From Natrinema saccharevitans (GTDB lineage Archaea; Halobacteriota; Halobacteria; Halobacteriales; Natrialbaceae), in NCBI RefSeq assembly GCF_001953745.1, contig NZ_LWLN01000002.1:62001-126000 (forward strand): a stretch of 64,000 nucleotides of DNA, in the 5' to 3' direction. The stretch's first letter is position 1. Every line of letters begins with the position of its first letter. Of the stretch, positions 60,065 through 64,000 are shown piece after piece. The notes under the pieces are model-generated. The model was not told the origin of the DNA and ran no database searches. It was given only the letters and a program-made list of their open reading frames with translations. The position numbers and the translations under genes were made by a program.

Positions 60065-62943
60065 CGACACCGACCGAAGAGCGATCGGCGGGCGAGACGC
60101 CGTCGCCCAACGAGCGGCAGCGTGAACTCATCGAGGGAACTGACGGATTGTATCTCGTCGACGCCGGCGCCGGAACGGGCAAGACGTTCACGGTGACCCG
60201 GCGCTACGCGAACGTCGTCGCCCAGCCCGATGTCGAACCCGACGACGTCCTCCTGATCACGTTCACACGGAACGCGGCGACGGAGATGAAAGACCGGATC
60301 GTCGCCGAGTGCGACTACGACATGCGGGCGCTCAACGACGCGCCGATTCAGACGTTCCACAGCCTGTGTCACGACATTCTCGATCAACACGGCTTCCACG
60401 CGCCCACCTATCTCGGGATCGACGACGCGATCACCGGCTCGACGCGGATCCTCGAGAACGAGGCCATCGAGGAGGAGTACTTTCGGGAGTTCGTCGATCG
60501 GTTCGGCGACGACCGCGACGAGTACGCCGACCTCCTCCGGCCCCTCTCCGATCCGACGGACCTGCTCGAACTACTCAACACCCTCGCGTCGAAGGGGATC
60601 TTTCCGACCGCGGACGGCTGGTATCGCGACGGTCGGGAGGCGCTCGAGGGCGACTTCGAGGCGTTCAAAGCGGCGTTCGACGAGGCGAACCGGCCGCGAA
60701 ACGGCGGCAGCAAGCAGTCGACGCTCCGATCGCGGCTCGGTCGCTACGGCCGGAACAAGTGTTACCTGCCGGATGCACCCGATCGGAGCGACCTCCGCGG
60801 CGAGTACGGCTCGAAGGCCGTCCCCGAGGGCGTCGCCGAACGGGTCTTCGACGAAGACCGCGACGGCCTCATCGAGTTCGTCCACGACGTCTACTTCGAG
60901 TATCTCGAGTTCGCGCTCGGGCGGAACTACCTGAACTTCTCGTTCCTCCAGCTGTTCGCGTTCGTCCTGTGCCGTGAGGACGACGACCTCCGCGAGGACC
61001 TCGCGTTCGAGTACGCGATGATCGACGAGTTCCAGGACTCGAGCGAGATCCAGTTCAAACTCGCCTTACTGTTGTCGGGAACTGACAACGTCTGCGTCGT
61101 CGGCGACTGGAAACAGAGCATCTACTCGTTCCAGTACGCGGCGATCGAGAACATCACCGAGTTCGAGTCACGGCTGAAGCGGTTCGCCGACGACCTGAAC
61201 GACGGCACCGAGCGGGTCTCGTTCCCGCTCGAGCCCGTGACGACGATCGAACTCGACCGGAACTATCGCTCGACGCAGTCGATCCTGGACTTCTCCGAAC
61301 GCGCGCTCGTGACGCCGGGTACCAGTACCGAATCGGTCGACCGGGAATCGGTCCTCGAGGACGTCGTCTCGCTGACCGCGAACACCGACCGCCATCACTC
61401 GCGGATCGAGGCCGTCCAGCACGCCGACGAACACGAGGCGATCCTCACGAAGATCCAGGAAATCGTCGGTAACGACGAGTACGCGGTCGACGCCGACGGC
61501 GAGTTGCGGCCGCCGACGTACGGCGATATCGCCGTTCTCACCCGAACCCGTGACTTCGGCCGTGAGCTGCTCTCGACGGCCGAGGCGTACGAGTTCCCGA
61601 TGGCCTACGAGGGCGGGATCGAACTCTTCCGAACCGATCAGGCGAAGCTGCTGTTGGCGTGGCTGCGTATCCTCGAGGACGATGCGGACGCCGACCGGGG
61701 CTGGGCGGTCGTCCTCGAGCGGGCCGGCTACACGCTCGACGAGATCGAGTCCGTCCTCGATCGTGACGCCTCTCCCGACGAGATGGCGGCGTTTCGCGCT
61801 AAACTGGCCGCTCTCGAGACCCACGCGGCGGTCGCTCGCAGCGTGTTCGATCGGTACGGCTACGACGGGGCGACGGCGGACATCGTCCTCACGACGATCC
61901 AGTCGGTTCACAGCGCGACGACGACGACGACGCGTGGCGACCTGATTCGCCACATCGAACGCGGGATCGAGGATGGCGCCACCGAGGACGTGCGGGCCGC
62001 CGCCGGCGACGATTCGGTCACCGTCCAGACGATCCACTCGGTCAAGGGCCTCGAGTATCCGATCGTGATCCTCGGGAACATGAACAGCGGGACGTTCCCG
62101 CCCGATGGCGGCACCGAGGGCACGATCGCGTACTCCGAGACGACGGGGCTCCGCCAGCGGAAGTGTTACGCCGACGCCCACGGTGTCCCCCACGTCTACG
62201 ACAACTGGCGAACCGACGTCCTCCGCAAGTGCCGACCGACCGACCACGACGAGGAACGGCGGCTCCTCTACGTGGCGATGACGCGGGCGGAAGATCACCT
62301 CCTGTTCGCCGGGGGCGACGAACCGAACACCTTCCTCGAGGAGTTGCCGGTCGAGGTCGCCTCGGTCGAGCCGGCCGTTTCGGCGGTCGACGTCGACGAG
62401 GAGCGTCACACGCGACTCGAGGCCGACGTTCCCGATCCGGCGGGGCCGGAGGGGTACTCGCCGCACTCGCTGATGGACGACAGCGTCTTCGAGGACGGTC
62501 CGAGTGGGAGAGGAACGGAGTTCGGCTCGCGGGTTCACGCGTTCGCCGAAGACTACGCACACGACAAGGACGTGACGCCCGCCAGTGCCGACGAAGAACA
62601 CGTGGAAGCGTTCCTCGACGGGCTCTCGGGCGAACTGCGCGTCGAGGAGCGGGCGTACCTCCCGCTCGCGGTCGACGGCGAACGGGTCACGCTCTCCGGC
62701 GTTATCGACCTGGTTCACGTAACCGACGACGCCGTCGAGATCGTCGACTTCAAAACGGATCGCAGTCGGCACGCCGAATCCGAGTATCGAATCCAGCTCA
62801 GCGTCTACTACCACGTTCTCCGAGAGTGGTTCAGTGATCGTCCCGTCGCTGCGTCGCTCTTCTATACGGACGCGGACGCTCGAGTCCCGATCGACCCGCT
62901 GTCGAAAGCGAAACTCGTTGCGATAGCTGAGAGACGATCGTAA
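60061..62943 (+). CDS. AddA/UvrD-like helicase with C-terminal nuclease domain
   Basis: A 960-residue superfamily 1A helicase. Walker A is VDAGAGTGKT (residues 34-43); motif II is MIDEFQDSS; LDRNYRSTQSILDFS is motif IV; VQTIHSVKGLEYPIVIL motif V; RLLYVAMTRAEDHLLF motif VI. The last 130 residues are a PD-(D/E)XK nuclease: GVIDLVHV, EIVDFKTDRSRHA and YRIQLSVYYHVLREW. This is the AddA architecture. The GTG at 60061 overlaps the previous stop; an open frame to 59245 is a shadow of the first gene. Together they would resect broken DNA ends. Confidence 0.85.
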   Translation: MTTPTEERSAGETPSPNERQRELIEGTDGLYLVDAGAGTGKTFTVTRRYANVVAQPDVEPDDVLLITFTRNAATEMKDRIVAECDYDMRALNDAPIQTFHSLCHDILDQHGFHAPTYLGIDDAITGSTRILENEAIEEEYFREFVDRFGDDRDEYADLLRPLSDPTDLLELLNTLASKGIFPTADGWYRDGREALEGDFEAFKAAFDEANRPRNGGSKQSTLRSRLGRYGRNKCYLPDAPDRSDLRGEYGSKAVPEGVAERVFDEDRDGLIEFVHDVYFEYLEFALGRNYLNFSFLQLFAFVLCREDDDLREDLAFEYAMIDEFQDSSEIQFKLALLLSGTDNVCVVGDWKQSIYSFQYAAIENITEFESRLKRFADDLNDGTERVSFPLEPVTTIELDRNYRSTQSILDFSERALVTPGTSTESVDRESVLEDVVSLTANTDRHHSRIEAVQHADEHEAILTKIQEIVGNDEYAVDADGELRPPTYGDIAVLTRTRDFGRELLSTAEAYEFPMAYEGGIELFRTDQAKLLLAWLRILEDDADADRGWAVVLERAGYTLDEIESVLDRDASPDEMAAFRAKLAALETHAAVARSVFDRYGYDGATADIVLTTIQSVHSATTTTTRGDLIRHIERGIEDGATEDVRAAAGDDSVTVQTIHSVKGLEYPIVILGNMNSGTFPPDGGTEGTIAYSETTGLRQRKCYADAHGVPHVYDNWRTDVLRKCRPTDHDEERRLLYVAMTRAEDHLLFAGGDEPNTFLEELPVEVASVEPAVSAVDVDEERHTRLEADVPDPAGPEGYSPHSLMDDSVFEDGPSGRGTEFGSRVHAFAEDYAHDKDVTPASADEEHVEAFLDGLSGELRVEERAYLPLAVDGERVTLSGVIDLVHVTDDAVEIVDFKTDRSRHAESEYRIQLSVYYHVLREWFSDRPVAASLFYTDADARVPIDPLSKAKLVAIAERRS

Positions 62944-63028
62944 CAGACAACGGGCGATCCACCCCCTTCCAAGCGGGGTGAAGCCGGTCGGTTACGTCAC
63001 GAGCGAGGATGCTTCGGTCGACGGCGAA

Positions 63029-63691
63029 CTACTCCTGTGGTACCGTCTGGCTGTGATCGCTGTGGAGGTTTTCCGGGACGTCCGCGACAGGGACTTCGAT
63101 CTCGTTGGTTCGCATAAACGGCGGCGTCCACGGATCGTTGTACTGGAGTAACGCCGACTCGCCGTCCATCTCGAGATCGCGTCGCGTGAGGTCCTCGCGG
63201 AGCCGCTCCCGTTCCCGACGGACGCGCTCGTCCGTCGCGTACCACGAGAACCGGCGAACTGCGACCGTCCGCGGCGGTTCGACGACGAGTCGAACGTCGG
63301 CATCGGTCGGCGTCGGCGCGGTTTCGAACGTGTACGTCTGCGGAAGGTAGAACGCCATCGTCACGTCGCCACCGTCGGACCCCGTTCGCACGGGCGCGGT
63401 CATCGGGATCGAGGTCCCGCGGACCGTCACCGGCGCGGTCATCGCCACCTCCTCGCTGCGCGCGTTCGCGCCCGAGATGTAGCGAAAGAGGCGTCCGAAC
63501 GCCGTCCGCGCGTCCCTCGCCGTCGTTTCGGCGAGAACCGTCCTGGGATAGCGACGGATCTCAACGCCGTCGAAGCGGCCCAGCGTCTCCGACGGGACGC
63601 GTTCGGTCGTTCGATCGACGTACACGCCCCACCCGATCCACAAGACGAGCAGGCCGCCGATACCGAGTAGTGCCTTTCGTGCCGATTGCAT
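63029..63691 (-). CDS. SOUL-family heme-binding protein, membrane-anchored
   Basis: A 220-residue protein. An N-terminal span ([19 protein letters not shown]) anchors it. The SOUL/HBP domain follows: [30 protein letters not shown], the signature [39 protein letters not shown] and [20 protein letters not shown]. Family members bind heme or tetrapyrroles. It is alone on the minus strand, between the helicase operon and an ABC ATPase gene. Confidence 0.88.
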   Translation of the reverse strand: MQSARKALLGIGGLLVLWIGWGVYVDRTTERVPSETLGRFDGVEIRRYPRTVLAETTARDARTAFGRLFRYISGANARSEEVAMTAPVTVRGTSIPMTAPVRTGSDGGDVTMAFYLPQTYTFETAPTPTDADVRLVVEPPRTVAVRRFSWYATDERVRRERERLREDLTRRDLEMDGESALLQYNDPWTPPFMRTNEIEVPVADVPENLHSDHSQTVPQE

Positions 63692-63856
63692 AGGGCCCGT
63701 ACACCGTCCCGGTCAATAGTCCCACGGGGTCGCTTCGAGGGATTTCACATCGGTCGTCGATCGCGCAGACTGCCTCGAAGTGACGCCGTGTACCCGACGC
63801 GGGGCGACGACGGTTCGCCTGCTACGTATAAGTCACGAGACGTCGTCGCTCATTGC

Positions 63857-64000
63857 GTGGGCAGCGACAGTCCGGACCCGATCGAACTCGATTCCCTGAC
63901 GAAATACTACGGCGACGTTCGGGGCGTCGAATCCCTCTCGTTCACCGTCGAGCGCGGGGAGAGCTTCGGCTTTCTCGGTCCGAACGGCGCGGGTAAGTCG
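63857..64000 (+). CDS. ABC transporter ATP-binding protein, N-terminal part (cut by window edge)
   Basis: The first 48 codons of an ABC ATPase: [19 protein letters not shown], then Walker A GPNGAGKS ending at the window edge. The GTG at 63857 lies 25-30 bases after TATA-like ACGTATAAG, so the message is nearly leaderless. The pattern resembles the drug/ABC-2 exporter class; the permease would lie outside. Confidence 0.85.
   Translation, partial: MGSDSPDPIELDSLTKYYGDVRGVESLSFTVERGESFGFLGPNGAGKS

Overview
This window looks haloarchaeal (class Halobacteria, most like the Natrialba/Natrinema/Haloterrigena group). The proteins are strongly acidic, the coding DNA is GC-rich, genes start close to TATA boxes with little or no leader, and the families present (NhaC-type transporters, HTH_10 regulators, split lipoate ligase, OB-fold plasmid protein, PadR/DUF-type small regulators) are typical of that class. 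No rRNA, tRNA or CRISPR array was seen by eye. The assignment to a genus is not possible from this sequence alone.

Bases 1-16,500 are an accessory, plasmid- or island-like segment, more AT-rich than the rest. It carries the 3' end of an IS4-type transposase, a broken regulator/PadR chimera, intact PadR regulators, an OB-fold DNA-binding protein behind a hairpin-rich leader, a NikR-like repressor with an MFS transporter, small zinc-ribbon proteins (including an orphan TFB zinc ribbon), winged-helix/membrane proteins, two convergent point-mutated pseudogenes, a UPF0175/PIN toxin-antitoxin pair and an IS6 element. At about 13.1-13.5 kb three origin-recognition-box-like repeats flank an AT-rich stretch, so a replication origin (active or relict) is proposed there; no orc1/cdc6 gene lies in the window.

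Bases 16,500-21,600 hold a 2,3-butanediol-type alcohol dehydrogenase, a dihydrolipoamide dehydrogenase fused to its own lipoyl domain, an OsmC/Ohr-type protein and the two subunits of lipoate-protein ligase. Together these could form a self-contained lipoyl-dependent peroxide-reducing system. Bases 21,600-33,900 hold arginine/ornithine-type catabolism: IclR regulator, glutamate dehydrogenase, class III aminotransferase, arginase, aldehyde dehydrogenase and two NhaC-type transporters, with a shared IclR-like operator motif upstream of several units. Bases 34,000-48,800 hold acyl-CoA/organic-acid metabolism: ThDP enzyme, IclR, carboxyltransferase plus acyl-CoA ligase, CoA transferase plus homocitrate/isopropylmalate-synthase-like enzyme. 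Between them is a gene graveyard (P450, P-type ATPase, multicopper oxidase remnants) and a CPA1 antiporter whose 5' end abuts an 84-bp MITE.

Bases 49,200-52,200 hold a putative extracytoplasmic redox operon (acidic repeat protein, ApbE flavin transferase, calcium-binding-type protein ending in TTGAS, ferric-reductase-like membrane protein) facing a regulator/membrane-protein pair. Bases 52,600-57,200 encode ATP-dependent hydantoinase subunits HyuA/HyuB with an isochorismatase-family amidohydrolase. Bases 57,400-62,950 encode an AddB-like nuclease and an AddA/UvrD-like helicase-nuclease. The window ends with a SOUL heme-binding protein and the start of an ABC ATPase.

A recurrent oddity is that four broken genes (aminotransferase, IclR, P-type ATPase, multicopper oxidase) keep both ends but have lost their middles.
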